From contig NZ_JBALOQ010000004.1 of assembly GCF_036962705.1 (NCBI RefSeq), positions 1-64,000 on the forward strand: 64,000 bases of DNA, given 5' to 3'. A program made the translations under genes and the position numbers. Positions within the stretch are counted from its first letter, which is position 1; each line of letters starts with the position of its first letter. The stretch is from Ferdinandcohnia sp036962705 (GTDB lineage Bacteria; Bacillota; Bacilli; Bacillales; Bacillaceae_L). Shown here piece after piece: positions 40,657 through 49,220 of this stretch. The notes beneath the pieces were generated by a model. The model was not told the DNA's origin. It ran no database searches and saw nothing but the letters and a program-made list of their open reading frames with translations.

Positions 40657-41301
40657 TTAGAAACCCAACAGTTTTCGAAAATAACTGGAATAGTTTTGGC
40701 TGACTGGGACTCGTGCTCCATTTTTCATTTCTAACACGAACGTAGAATGTGTATCAGGGTGAATTTCTTTTATTTGATTGACGTTCACGATAAACGAACG
40801 GTGGCATCGGATAAAAAAGTCTTTGGGTAATGTATATTCGAATTCCTGCAGTGAATACTTATGTGTTCCCGAGAAATCTGTTGTGTACACATGCGTCTTT
40901 TTATCTTTTGCCTCTAGATATAAACAATCTGCAAACGGGATGGGAACCCAGCCATCTGGAGATTTCACGGTCACAACTGATTTTCCATCTGTTAATGCTG
41001 GATAGATTGCCGTTACACATCCCTCTAGCTCATTACCATGAAAAAAGGGTACCGCCATTCCATGATAAGGAATGCCAAACACATCCCGATTGATAAATTC
41101 GGAAGCTTTTTGTTTGGAGGTAATCGCTTTATAGGCAATGGTTCCCTCTTTTACCTCATCACCGGGTTTTATTTTTAGATCAATTCGTTTACTTGGTCGA
41201 TAATAGATATATTCCTTTGTATTGGAAACCGCTATTGAAATTTCGTCGGAGAACAATTCCCCAATCACATCCAAGAGTGAGCCATTTGTTATATCCTTCA
41301 C
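40657..41301 (-). CDS. LytTR-type transcription regulator with N-terminal sensor domain
   Basis: This is a 214-aa regulator. The C-terminal about 100 residues form a LytTR DNA-binding domain (FADCLYLEAKDKKTHVYT, the LPKDFFIRCHRSFIVNVNQIKEI core and VPVSQNYSSYFRKLLGF). The N-terminal about 110 residues lack the receiver Asp pattern. They look like a PAS/GAF-like sensory domain (VSNTKEYIYYRPSKRIDLKIKPGD, KQKASEFINRDVFGIPYHGMAVPF). So it is not a response regulator but a one-component sensor. It lies just upstream of the CoA-transferase gene, the obvious target. The ligand may be an acyl-CoA or acid, by context only. Confidence 0.8.
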   Translation of the reverse strand: MKDITNGSLLDVIGELFSDEISIAVSNTKEYIYYRPSKRIDLKIKPGDEVKEGTIAYKAITSKQKASEFINRDVFGIPYHGMAVPFFHGNELEGCVTAIYPALTDGKSVVTVKSPDGWVPIPFADCLYLEAKDKKTHVYTTDFSGTHKYSLQEFEYTLPKDFFIRCHRSFIVNVNQIKEIHPDTHSTFVLEMKNGARVPVSQNYSSYFRKLLGF

Positions 41302-41465
41302 ACGTCAACATCCTTTATTGTCTAAATCTAGTATCCTATTCTATTTTACAAGGAATCGAATGATAAAACATCACCTTCTAAAAATATCATTGAAAACGTT
41401 TAAAATGGTTTTTAATTGAGCATGAAGTATAATGGTAGTAATCACATTTTTTAGGAGGAATACAT

Positions 41466-41942
41466 ATGTACCATACACTTGATGAATTTTTGCAAGACTG
41501 GAATTATGAAAGCAGCGGAACCCAAAAAATTCTTGACGCTTTAACGGATGAATCATTATCACAATCAGTGGCACCTGGTCATCGTACATTAGGCGAACTT
41601 ACATGGCATGTTGTGACTTCACTCCATCTATTTCTTTCACAGGCTGGATTAGAGTTTGAAGGTGCTCATGGCGAGGAAGTACCTACTAGTGCGAAAGAAA
41701 TTGCAGATAGCTATCGTTCAACGAGCGAGAACTTAGTTTCTGCAATCAAAGCACAATGGAATGATGGAACATTGAAGGAAATCAAAGAGGTGTTTGGTCA
41801 ACAAATGCCTGCTGCTGTGTTGCTTGGAATGATGAACACCCACCAAATTCACCATCGCGGACAAATGACAATCCTCATGCGTCAAGCTGGATTGCAGGTA
41901 CCTGGTGTTTACGGTCCTTCAAAAGAGGAATGGGGAGCTTAA
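41466..41942 (+). CDS. DinB/YfiT family metal-dependent protein
   Basis: This is a 158-aa four-helix-bundle protein of the DinB superfamily. The metal-binding triad of histidines can be placed at LGELTWHVVTSLH (about H48) and in NTHQIHHRGQMT (about H127 and H131), the HxxxH pattern typical of the family. Members are thiol-dependent transferases or hydrolases, several of them bacillithiol S-transferases, so a role in thiol-linked detoxification is plausible. AGGAGG lies nine bases before the ATG. Confidence 0.85.
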   Translation: MYHTLDEFLQDWNYESSGTQKILDALTDESLSQSVAPGHRTLGELTWHVVTSLHLFLSQAGLEFEGAHGEEVPTSAKEIADSYRSTSENLVSAIKAQWNDGTLKEIKEVFGQQMPAAVLLGMMNTHQIHHRGQMTILMRQAGLQVPGVYGPSKEEWGA

Positions 41943-41956
41943 TTTATCCCTAATAA

Positions 41957-41990
41957 GTTTTGCCACTGGGACACCCCTAGTGGCATTTTC
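41957..41990 (+). terminator. Terminator of the DinB gene
   Basis: TGCCACT and AGTGGCA arms with a ten-base loop are followed by TTTTCATTTTTT. Confidence 0.8.
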
Positions 41991-42003
41991 ATTTTTTCAT
42001 TAT

Positions 42004-42255
42004 TAGAATCCTTCCGAAGATACCCCCACCCATGTATTAGGATATTGACAGTGCTCGAACACTTTTCCGAGAAGCTAGAATACCAGTTTTTAGGATTTTA
42101 GTGACTCTCTACTTTTTCTGGAGAAACCTCATATTCCAATAATTAGGATTTTAATAGTGCTCGAAAACCGTTCGAAGATTCTCACATACCAGTTTTCAGG
42201 ATATTGATTACTATCCAGGCCTTCTGGAGATACCCCACCAACCAGTTATTAGGAG
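42004..42255. repeat. Tandem array C: 53-bp units
   Basis: AGGAT starts recur at exact 53-bp steps (42039, 42092, 42145, 42198, and AGGAG at 42251). A shortened first unit starts at 42004. The consensus is AGGATTTTGAnAGTGCTCGA, a CTTTTCTGGAGA-type middle, then CATACCAGTTATT. Two unit subtypes alternate (TGCTCGAA... and ACTCTCTA/ACTATCCA...). No shared sequence with arrays A, B or E, but nearly the same period. Confidence 0.93.
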
Positions 42256-42334
42256 AGTAAAGACACTAGTTCCCCGATAGTTTTTGATGAGTTCAAAAAA
42301 CATCAATACTCTATTTTAGTTGACATAATATTTT

Positions 42335-42520
42335 TCAATCAAACGTTTGTTTAGCGGTCTATCCGTTGGCGCCCAAGGGTTTCAAATTTCAATCAAGCGT
42401 TTGTTCTAATTTTTGCTTACATAATAAACAGATTCATTTCGTCTTTCAATCAAACGTTTGTTTAAAGTGCAGCCCTTGATACTTAAGGGTTCTCAACTTC
42501 ATTCAAATGTTTGTTTGAAT
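42335..42520. repeat. Degenerate array D with CAAACGTTTG palindromes
   Basis: Four copies of TTTCAATCAAACGTTTGTTT or variants lie at 42335, 42389, 42446 and 42499. The ten-base palindrome core sits at 42340, 42394, 42451 and 42504 (steps of 54, 57 and 53 bp). Between them AAGGGTT and GCGCCCAAGG/GCAGCCCTTG blocks recur. No gene is present. Confidence 0.8.
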
Positions 42521-42556
42521 CCCCCATTTCAACAGGCGGCTGCTTTTTCCTCTATA

Positions 42557-42690
42557 ATCAAATGCGCCCTGGCGTATTTGCGCCCGATTTTTTTCGAGTT
42601 TGCTCGAAAAGCTTCCTTTAAAAAATCGTGGCATCCGCCGGAGGCTTTAACTTTATTCAGTAGAAGCATGGGACTTCTGCTGATTAAAGT
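42557..42690. repeat. Dispersed structured repeat (copy 4, short form)
   Basis: It has the outer blocks of copies 2 and 3: ATCAAATGCGCCCTGGCGTA, TTTGCGCCCGATTTTTT, ATCGTGGCATCCGCCGGAGG, then a hairpin CTTTATTCAGTAGAAG...CTTCTGCTGATTAAAG. The inner GTGGGTC and GTTGCCAC hairpins are replaced by a CGAGTTTGCTCG hairpin. Its end overlaps the last codons of the AbrB-type gene. Confidence 0.8.
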
Positions 42691-43720
42691 TAAACATCCA
42701 TTTTAAGAAGCTTGGTACGATTAATATGATGAATAAAAGACGTATGAGCTGTAGCGAACTTACCACGGCTGGATCTGCTCCGATGGCTGTAGCAGTTAAG
42801 ACCATCTCTACTAGCCCACCTGGTGCCAAACTTAGGATGGCAGTCGGTAAATCTAAATCTGAGAACGCAGCAAAAATATATCCTAATCCAAACGAAATAC
42901 CAACTAATAAAATTGTCAGTAAAAAGTATACCCCGCAATACTTTCCGCCAAGCTTTAAATCTCTTAAGTTGATATTATTTCCCATTCTCAATCCAACCGT
43001 AATTTGTGCAAGAATTAAAAACCATGGCGGAATACTTGGCAACCCTACTCCCACTACACCAAGAATTGCCGTAACTGCAAGTGGGCCGATGACAAAAGCA
43101 GCTGGCAGCTTATTTCGAAGGAGCCACCCCGCAAATAGAGCTAATCCAAACCATACATATGCGTAGATTGGCACATTGCTTAAATTTTTTGTTACTTCAT
43201 ATGCATATCCTGAACTCGCAATGAACCAATGGGTCACAATGAACGGAACCATAAATACAACCGTTAACAAACGAACCGTTTGAAAAATTGTAACCATTGC
43301 TGAATTTGCTTGTAATGAGTGGCTTGCCGCTACCATTTCAGAAAGTCCTCCAGGAATCGAGCCAAACACACTAGTCATCGGATCAATTTTTATAAATCTG
43401 GTCACAAAAATACTATTTACCACACTAACTGTTAGTAGCAAAATTGTCGTTATTAAAAACGGGATAATGTAAGGGTATACTGTAACAAAGGTTTCCTTTG
43501 TAAAAGATAATCCAAAGTAGATTCCTAGTGTTGCAAGTCCAACGTTATACAACCGTGATGACATAGTCATTGTTCGATGAGTTATCGCTTTGTAAAAAAT
43601 CACAAATGTTATTGGTCCGAGTATCCAGGGAATCGGAAATTGCAAAAAATGGAACAACATGCCCCCAAGAGTCGCAATTGCATAAGACTCTATAATCCCC
43701 TTCAATTGTGAAAAATTCAT
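42653..43720 (-). CDS. AbrB-type membrane protein (PF05145 family)
   Basis: This is a 355-aa membrane protein with about ten helices in two repeats. The FPIPWILGPITFVIFYKAI start and FGSIPGGLSEMVAASHSL, echoed in the second half by LSLAPGGLVEMVLTATAIGADPAVVS, are the family signature. The family is annotated AbrB or ammonia-monooxygenase-like but is unrelated to the AbrB repressor. Its function is unproven, and transport or export has been suggested. The last about ten codons (after NFNQQ) lie in the hairpin of a dispersed repeat, so the natural C-terminus may have been altered. Confidence 0.85.
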   Translation of the reverse strand: MNFSQLKGIIESYAIATLGGMLFHFLQFPIPWILGPITFVIFYKAITHRTMTMSSRLYNVGLATLGIYFGLSFTKETFVTVYPYIIPFLITTILLLTVSVVNSIFVTRFIKIDPMTSVFGSIPGGLSEMVAASHSLQANSAMVTIFQTVRLLTVVFMVPFIVTHWFIASSGYAYEVTKNLSNVPIYAYVWFGLALFAGWLLRNKLPAAFVIGPLAVTAILGVVGVGLPSIPPWFLILAQITVGLRMGNNINLRDLKLGGKYCGVYFLLTILLVGISFGLGYIFAAFSDLDLPTAILSLAPGGLVEMVLTATAIGADPAVVSSLQLIRLLFIILIVPSFLKWMFNFNQQKSHASTE

Positions 43721-44138
43721 TTTATGTACGACCTTTCTTTTTTTCAGTCTTCATATATTAATTATGCCAAAAAGTAACTTCTTTGCACAAAATACTTTTA
43801 ATAAAGGATAGGCCAACTTGGAAAATATTAAAATATCAGCGCCTGTTTTTACAACCCTATTCCCCTATTAGGGCTAATATCCCCCTATCCTACTTTAGTA
43901 GGGAATTTCTTACTTAATTATTCCAAAAAATACCTCTTTTATTACAAATATATTTCGACATTATATGGTGGCTCCTTTATTGCAATCATTGATTTTATTA
44001 GGGTTTGAAACATTACAATATTAACAAAATGTAACAATTTCGCGACAAATGGAGAATTTTATAGAAATATATGATAATATAAGAAAATAAAATATTACAG
44101 TATAGACTAAATAGATTAGTAAGAAAGTAGGAATTTTC
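43721..44138. other. Intergenic region before the NlpC/P60 gene
   Basis: This is 418 bp of AT-rich DNA. It contains CCCTATTAGGG (near 43868) and CCCTATCCTACTTTAGTAGGG (near 43888), both inverted repeats of the CCCTA/TAGGG type. Downstream come runs of TGTAAC/TTAACA that loosely recall cell-wall stress (WalR) half sites, though spacing does not match the usual direct repeat. No gene or clear riboswitch is seen. Confidence 0.4.
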
Positions 44139-45275
44139 TTGAAAAAGACACTCGTAACTTTAAGTGCCACTTTAATGATAAGTGCCTTTTCTCCATATGT
44201 AATATCGACCAGTGCTGAATCGATGAGCTCCCTTCAAAGTGATCTTTCTGAAACACAAAATGCTTTGAAAGAAATAAATGCTCAAATTGCAAAAGTAGAT
44301 AATGCGATCGAAGAAAATCGTAAATTGATCGCTCAAACAGAAGCTGACATCAAAAAGTCTGAGGAGCAAGTACATACTCTTCAAGCTGAGATTGACCAAC
44401 TTGAAAAAGAAATTGAAGCTCGTAATGAGATTCTTAAAGAGCGTGCTCGCATGATGCAGGAATCTGGTGGAACAACAATCAGCTACTTGGATGTAATTTT
44501 TGGTGCACAAAGCTTTTCTGATTTTATCAACCGCGTAAGTGCAGTTTCTACAATTATGCAAGCTGATCAAAAAATTATCGACGATCAAGCAAATGCTATC
44601 AATCTAGTAAAAGAGAAACAAGACACGATTCAAGAAACATTGACTGCTTTACAAAGCAAAAAAGAAGAATTGGTAGCAATGCAGGGTCAAATTGAAGACC
44701 AAAAGGCTCAAAACGACGCTTTAAAGGCTGCCTTACAATCAAAAGAGCAAAAAACATTAGCAGATATTGAAGACCTTCGTGCTAGTATGCTTGCTGCTAC
44801 ACCGGTCGTTAACAATACAGCAGATACTGCCACTGCAACATCAGCTGCTACTGTAGCTGCAGTCCCAACCTCAACACCAAAGGTGTCAGGTTCAATTAGC
44901 ACAGTTATTAATGCAGGATATAAATACATTGGGAATTCTGCATATAAATTCGGTGGCGGAAGAAACTCTTCTGATATTGCGAACGGATTATTTGACTGCT
45001 CTGGTTTCGTACACTGGGCATTTGCCCAAGCTGGTGTAAGTGTGGGAGCTAGCACTGATGCATTAAAAAACCAAGGTACAGCTGTTTCAGTTAGTGATAT
45101 GAAACCTGGTGACCTAGTATTCTTTAATACGTATAAAACAGATGGACACGTTGGAATTTACATTGGTGGAGGTAAATTTATCGGCTCTCAATCCTCTACA
45201 GGTGTAGCGATTGCTGATATGACTTCTGGATATTGGAAGAATACATTTAACGGACGTGTAAAACGTATAATGTAA
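44139..45275 (+). CDS. Secreted NlpC/P60 peptidoglycan endopeptidase with coiled coil
   Basis: This is a 378-aa exported cell-wall hydrolase. It has a signal peptide (residues 1-27, cleaved near STSAES) and a long coiled coil (about 28-215, heptads such as QAEIDQLEKEIEARNEILKERA) as in CwlO/PcsB. An Ala/Thr/Pro-rich linker (about 218-250) leads to an NlpC/P60 domain with catalytic Cys in FDCSGFVHW, His in DGHVGIYIGG and a third polar residue near IGSQSS. It probably cuts D-Glu-meso-DAP bonds during elongation and is controlled through the coiled coil (FtsEX-type contacts in CwlO, by analogy). It has a TTG start and is a single gene with a terminator. Confidence 0.9.
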   Translation: MKKTLVTLSATLMISAFSPYVISTSAESMSSLQSDLSETQNALKEINAQIAKVDNAIEENRKLIAQTEADIKKSEEQVHTLQAEIDQLEKEIEARNEILKERARMMQESGGTTISYLDVIFGAQSFSDFINRVSAVSTIMQADQKIIDDQANAINLVKEKQDTIQETLTALQSKKEELVAMQGQIEDQKAQNDALKAALQSKEQKTLADIEDLRASMLAATPVVNNTADTATATSAATVAAVPTSTPKVSGSISTVINAGYKYIGNSAYKFGGGRNSSDIANGLFDCSGFVHWAFAQAGVSVGASTDALKNQGTAVSVSDMKPGDLVFFNTYKTDGHVGIYIGGGKFIGSQSSTGVAIADMTSGYWKNTFNGRVKRIM

Positions 45276-45292
45276 TGGACAAGCCCTTTGGA

Positions 45293-45323
45293 AAAGCATC
45301 TTCACTCGAAGATGCTTTTTTTA
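45293..45323 (+). terminator. Terminator of the NlpC/P60 gene
   Basis: AAAGCATCTTC-actc-GAAGATGCTTTTTTT, about 18 bp after the stop. Confidence 0.92.
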
Positions 45324-45417
45324 TGGCAATTATTTGATGCTTTTACAAGATGACTCGCAAATTGCTTTCATTTAATTTATTATAGGAAGGTAAGCTATCA
45401 AACTGGAGTGACACATT

Positions 45418-46575
45418 TTGGATACAAAAAAAGCGTTACCTATTTTATTTGCAGTTATGTTTTTGGTTTATGTCGGGTTCGGAATCATTATACCGGTTAT
45501 ACCCTTTTATGCAGAAGACTTAGGTGCTTCACCAACTGAATTAGGACTACTCATGGCTGTCTATTCATTGATGCAATTCTTATTTGCACCAATGTGGGGC
45601 AGAATTTCCGATCGGATTGGTCGTAAGCCTGTAATGATGATCGGGATATTTGGCCTTGCGGTTTCGTTCTTTTTAATGGCCCTATCTACAGAGCTATGGA
45701 TGCTTTTTGGGGCTAGAATCATTGGGGGCTTCCTTTCAGCCGCAAATATGCCAACTGTTATGGCGTATGCTGCTGATATTACGTCTGAGGAAGATCGTGG
45801 CAAAGGAATGGGAGTTATTGGTGCATCGATTGGTCTCGGATTTGTTTTTGGACCAGCAATTGGCGGTATTTTTTCAAGAACTGACTTACAGATGCCTTTT
45901 TACATAGCTGGAATCTTATCCTTACTTACTTTTTTCTTGGTGATTTTAGTTCTTAAAGAATCATTACCAAAAGAGGAACGACACCAAACAGATAGAAGTA
46001 GAAAGGGCCTCTTAAAAGCGCTGAACGGTCCGGAATCTGTTCTGTTTTTCCTTTCTCTATTTATCACATTATCCCTCTCAGGTCTTGAGGCTACCTTTGC
46101 CTACTATGCCGCGGAAAAAGCTGGATTAGGGACAACTGATCTCGGATATATTTTTATGATTATGGGTCTTGCTGGAGCGATCGTTCAAGGTGGGCTAGTT
46201 GGAAGATTGACAAAACGCTTTGGTGAAGGCTTTGTAATCCAGATTGGAATTTTCGTATCAGCCTTAGGTTTCTTCCTTATTCTATATACGAAGGATTTCC
46301 TTACGGCTGCGATTTTCTTGACAGTTTTTGGAGTCGGTAATGGCGTCATTCGTCCTGCGGTTTCAGCTTTATTAACAAAGCGTACCAAAACTGGACATGG
46401 AGGTGTCACAGGGCTACTTTCTTCCTTCGATTCACTTGGAAGAATCCTAGGACCTATTTTAGGTGGCTTGCTCTACACAGTCTCAGTCGGATTACCTTAT
46501 ATTTCAGGTATATTCCTGTCAGCTGTCGCGTTTATTCTATTTAAATTCTATACGGTGAAAACACATAAAGGGTAG
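45418..46575 (+). CDS. MFS drug exporter, TetA/Bmr-like
   Basis: This is a 385-aa MFS antiporter with 12 helices. It has motif A GRISDRIGRKPVMM (about residue 61) and motif C IGASIGLGFVFGPAIGGI (about residue 135), DHA1-type features. The second half repeats GLVGRLTKRFGEGFV. It is about as long as the 8.9-kb MFS gene but distinct from it. It has a TTG start behind GGAG. No regulator is adjacent, and drug specificity is not readable. Confidence 0.88.
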   Translation: MDTKKALPILFAVMFLVYVGFGIIIPVIPFYAEDLGASPTELGLLMAVYSLMQFLFAPMWGRISDRIGRKPVMMIGIFGLAVSFFLMALSTELWMLFGARIIGGFLSAANMPTVMAYAADITSEEDRGKGMGVIGASIGLGFVFGPAIGGIFSRTDLQMPFYIAGILSLLTFFLVILVLKESLPKEERHQTDRSRKGLLKALNGPESVLFFLSLFITLSLSGLEATFAYYAAEKAGLGTTDLGYIFMIMGLAGAIVQGGLVGRLTKRFGEGFVIQIGIFVSALGFFLILYTKDFLTAAIFLTVFGVGNGVIRPAVSALLTKRTKTGHGGVTGLLSSFDSLGRILGPILGGLLYTVSVGLPYISGIFLSAVAFILFKFYTVKTHKG

Positions 46576-46600
46576 CGATTATGCTACCCTTTAATCTTGT
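46565..46600 (+). terminator. Terminator of the second MFS gene
   Basis: AAAGGGTAGC-gattat-GCTACCCTTT starts in the stop codon region and is followed by AATCTTGTATTT. Confidence 0.75.
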
Positions 46601-46624
46601 ATTTCTCATCATCTTAGAGACAAA

Positions 46625-46653
46625 AGGGACCGCAGGAACCGTCCCCGTGGTCC
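46625..46653. repeat. GGGACC palindromic repeat piece
   Basis: GGGACCGCAGGAACC and GTCCCCGTGGTCCC form a short hairpin right after the ATP-grasp gene on the minus strand. It belongs loosely to the GGGAC repeat pieces at 5.1, 7.2 and 11.2 kb. Confidence 0.45.
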
Positions 46654-47583
46654 CTACAGTGCATTCCCAAGAAACTTTGCGAGTTCAAGCATTCCGTATT
46701 TGCCTGTTTTTGCTTCGGCATCGGAATTGTAGTTTGTGTTTGTGTTGACATCATAGGTGAAAACTTCACCAGCGGCATTTTTCACAAATTCTATGCCAGC
46801 TACATCGATTTTAACAGCTTTTAGAAAAGCTTCATATCGCGCTATCAATTCTGGATCAATATCTTCTATGATTTCGAATTTTGGACGCACTTCTACCTCT
46901 TCCCCAACAGGGCAAAATAGATCTCCAATCTGGCAAGCATCCGCAGGGCATAACTCAAACCCTTCTGACGTATCAACCCGTACAGAATACACATATTTAC
47001 CGCCAACAAATTCAGCTCGTGTAATATAGGATTCTGGTGATTGGATATACTCTTGAATGAGCGTAATCCCGTCAACGGGCTCTTCGAATGCAGGACTATT
47101 CACGTATGTTTTCAACGATTCCACAGATTGAAATAATTGAACGCCAAGCCCTTTCCCTGCCCGATTATGTTTTGTGATAAAAGGTGTTGTCTCTAGTTTT
47201 TTGGCTGCTTCAATGATTTGCTCGCGCCCAACTGCCCCAATCGTTTTCGGAGTGCGAATCCCATTTGCCTCAAGTGCAGTGTATTGTTTTACTTTACTAA
47301 GCTCTAATCGCAATGCATTACTCCCATTAAAAACAGTTCTATTATGGAACTCAAGCCAGTCTAAAATCCCCCCCGTCAACTCGGGTGCAAAGCGGTGGTC
47401 CCTTGTATGTGAGGAGGCACTCATTCGATTGTAGAACACACCCTCGGGTGGCTCTGACGTTAAATCAATAATCCCCTTATCAAGATGCCAAGCCTCATAT
47501 GGAAGTTGCAGTTCATCTAAACGTTTTGTTAAATGAACAGTCCACTCATCATTTTCATGGATAATATATATTTTTTTAGACAT
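46654..47583 (-). CDS. ATP-grasp ligase, RimK-like
   Basis: This is a 309-aa ATP-grasp enzyme. It has an N-terminal pre-ATP-grasp domain (residues about 1-100 with YNRMSASSHTRDHRF), then the ATP-binding lobe (FITKHNRAGKGLGVQLF) and the metal site E-F-V...VNTNTNYN. These enzymes join a carboxylate to an amine or thiol, and the peptide or metabolite substrate is unknown. The start at 47583 (MSKKIYI) has GAGGGGTG seven bases upstream. The frame back to 47655 is unsupported. It is a lone gene downstream of the CoA-disulfide reductase on the same strand, with 135 bp between them. Confidence 0.85.
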   Translation of the reverse strand: MSKKIYIIHENDEWTVHLTKRLDELQLPYEAWHLDKGIIDLTSEPPEGVFYNRMSASSHTRDHRFAPELTGGILDWLEFHNRTVFNGSNALRLELSKVKQYTALEANGIRTPKTIGAVGREQIIEAAKKLETTPFITKHNRAGKGLGVQLFQSVESLKTYVNSPAFEEPVDGITLIQEYIQSPESYITRAEFVGGKYVYSVRVDTSEGFELCPADACQIGDLFCPVGEEVEVRPKFEIIEDIDPELIARYEAFLKAVKIDVAGIEFVKNAAGEVFTYDVNTNTNYNSDAEAKTGKYGMLELAKFLGNAL

Positions 47584-47718
47584 TTTACACCCCTCTAATT
47601 CCCCATTATTCTGATATGTATTATCATATTTGAATACATAAAGAAGTGCAAACAAAAAAGAGCCTTAAAAGTGGGTAATGAGGACATTGGTGGAACATGG
47701 AATATGGCCTCACCTCCC

Positions 47719-49059
47719 TCACCTAACTCTTCTTGCTGCCTGTTGAATAGGGTCCCAAACTCCATTGTATGGAGGTGCATACGCTAAGTCTAAGTCTAAT
47801 AATTCCTTAATTGTCATCTTGTGAAAAAGAGAAGTTGACAGCACATCAATCCGTTTATCTACACCATTTTCACCAATGATCTGTCCACCAAGGAGCTTGT
47901 GAGTTTCTTTATGATAGACCAATTTCACAGTCATCTTTGTAGCATCCGGATAATAGCCCGCAATGTCTCTTGCACGGATTGTTACAGAAGCAGCTGGTAT
48001 ATTCAACCTTTGCGCTTCTTTTTCTGAAAGTCCGGTGCGACCAAGCGTTAAATCAAAAAATTTAATTATCGATGCCCCTACAATCCCTTTAAAGGTTTTA
48101 TGTAAATTGATCATATTTAATCCCGCAATTTGTCCCTGTTTGTTAGCGTGAGTACCGAGGGGAATATAATCATCCCGCTCCTTAATTCTGTGAAACTGTG
48201 TCGCACAGTCACCGGCAGCAAAAATATCCTCCACATTTGTTTGCATATATGAATTTACTTGGATTGCTCCCTTTACACCGGATACAATTCCAGTATCCTT
48301 AGTAAAGGCTGTATTTGGTTTAACTCCAACAGCAACCAATACTAAATCCGTCTTTATTTCACCTTTATCTGTTTTTACATACTCAACAAATGTACCCCCG
48401 CCAAACCCTTCAACAGACTCTTCAAACCTTAGCTGGACCTTTTGCTTTTTTGCTTCATCGTGAATGAGTTCAGCAAGCTCTCGATCAAAAATTCCAGCTA
48501 GCTGATTATTTCTTTCAATGATTGTGACCGTTTTACCTAATTCCGCAAAGCTTTCAGCCATTTCAAGCCCGATATAACCACCACCGATGATTGTTACATC
48601 TTTGACATCACGGAAACCTTTGTATAAATAATCTAAAATTTCTTCTGTATCAGGTATTGTCTTCAATGTGAATATCCCTTGTAAAGAGCTTCCTTCCCAG
48701 TTTGGCACTACCGGACTTGCGCCTGTTGCAATAAGCAATCGGTCATAGGCTAGTTCGAAGGTTTCCCCGGTAGAAAGGTTATTTCCCCTTACAACCTTTT
48801 GTTTCGCATCAATGCTTTTCACTTCATGAAAAACTCTTGCATCAATTCCATACTTCTCTTGAAATTCCTTTTTTGTTCTTGCAATCACTTGATCTGTTGA
48901 CTCAATTTTCCCTCCTATTACATATGGCAAACCGCATTGACCATATGAATAGATACCTCCTTTTTCAAGGACTGTAATCGAGTGTTCTGAACTATTCCGT
49001 ACAATTTGCATAGCAGCACTCATACCCGCTGCATCTCCACCAATAATAATAAAATTCAC
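47719..49059 (-). CDS. CoA-disulfide reductase / NADH oxidase family flavoprotein
   Basis: This 446-aa FAD- and NAD(P)H-binding protein has the FAD loop IIGGDAAGMSAAMQI, the single redox cysteine C42 in SYGQCGLPY (the SFxxCGxPY signature of CoA-disulfide reductase), NAD loop IIGGGYIGLEMAE and FAD motif VEDIFAAGDCA. There is a C-terminal dimer domain with two tyrosines (GYYPDATKM, LAYAPPYN), typical of CoADR and needed for activity. It keeps cytoplasmic coenzyme A reduced, using NAD(P)H. No rhodanese domain is attached. It is divergent from the glutamate dehydrogenase gene. Confidence 0.9.
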   Translation of the reverse strand: MNFIIIGGDAAGMSAAMQIVRNSSEHSITVLEKGGIYSYGQCGLPYVIGGKIESTDQVIARTKKEFQEKYGIDARVFHEVKSIDAKQKVVRGNNLSTGETFELAYDRLLIATGASPVVPNWEGSSLQGIFTLKTIPDTEEILDYLYKGFRDVKDVTIIGGGYIGLEMAESFAELGKTVTIIERNNQLAGIFDRELAELIHDEAKKQKVQLRFEESVEGFGGGTFVEYVKTDKGEIKTDLVLVAVGVKPNTAFTKDTGIVSGVKGAIQVNSYMQTNVEDIFAAGDCATQFHRIKERDDYIPLGTHANKQGQIAGLNMINLHKTFKGIVGASIIKFFDLTLGRTGLSEKEAQRLNIPAASVTIRARDIAGYYPDATKMTVKLVYHKETHKLLGGQIIGENGVDKRIDVLSTSLFHKMTIKELLDLDLAYAPPYNGVWDPIQQAARRVR

Positions 49060-49220
49060 CTAAATCCCTCCATTTCGTTATTTTCCTTTATTTTGTAAGT
49101 TTTAAACCATGAGCTTTTAAATAATTGCAATTTAAGCTTTAGCAATCCTTGCTCCCCGCAAATTACCATCCAATATGTTACAATTAATAATAACAACGCT
49201 TTCAACAAGGAGGAATAGAA

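Noticed and set aside
42340..42349. CcpA cre site at CAAACGTTTG
   Set aside because: The T-G-x-x-A-x-C-G pattern with outer TG/CA of a cre site is not met, and four spaced copies lie far from any promoter.
44172..44588. A 138-codon gene opposite the NlpC/P60 coiled coil
   Set aside because: Antisense to a conserved secreted hydrolase, with Cys/Phe-rich composition typical of a shadow frame.
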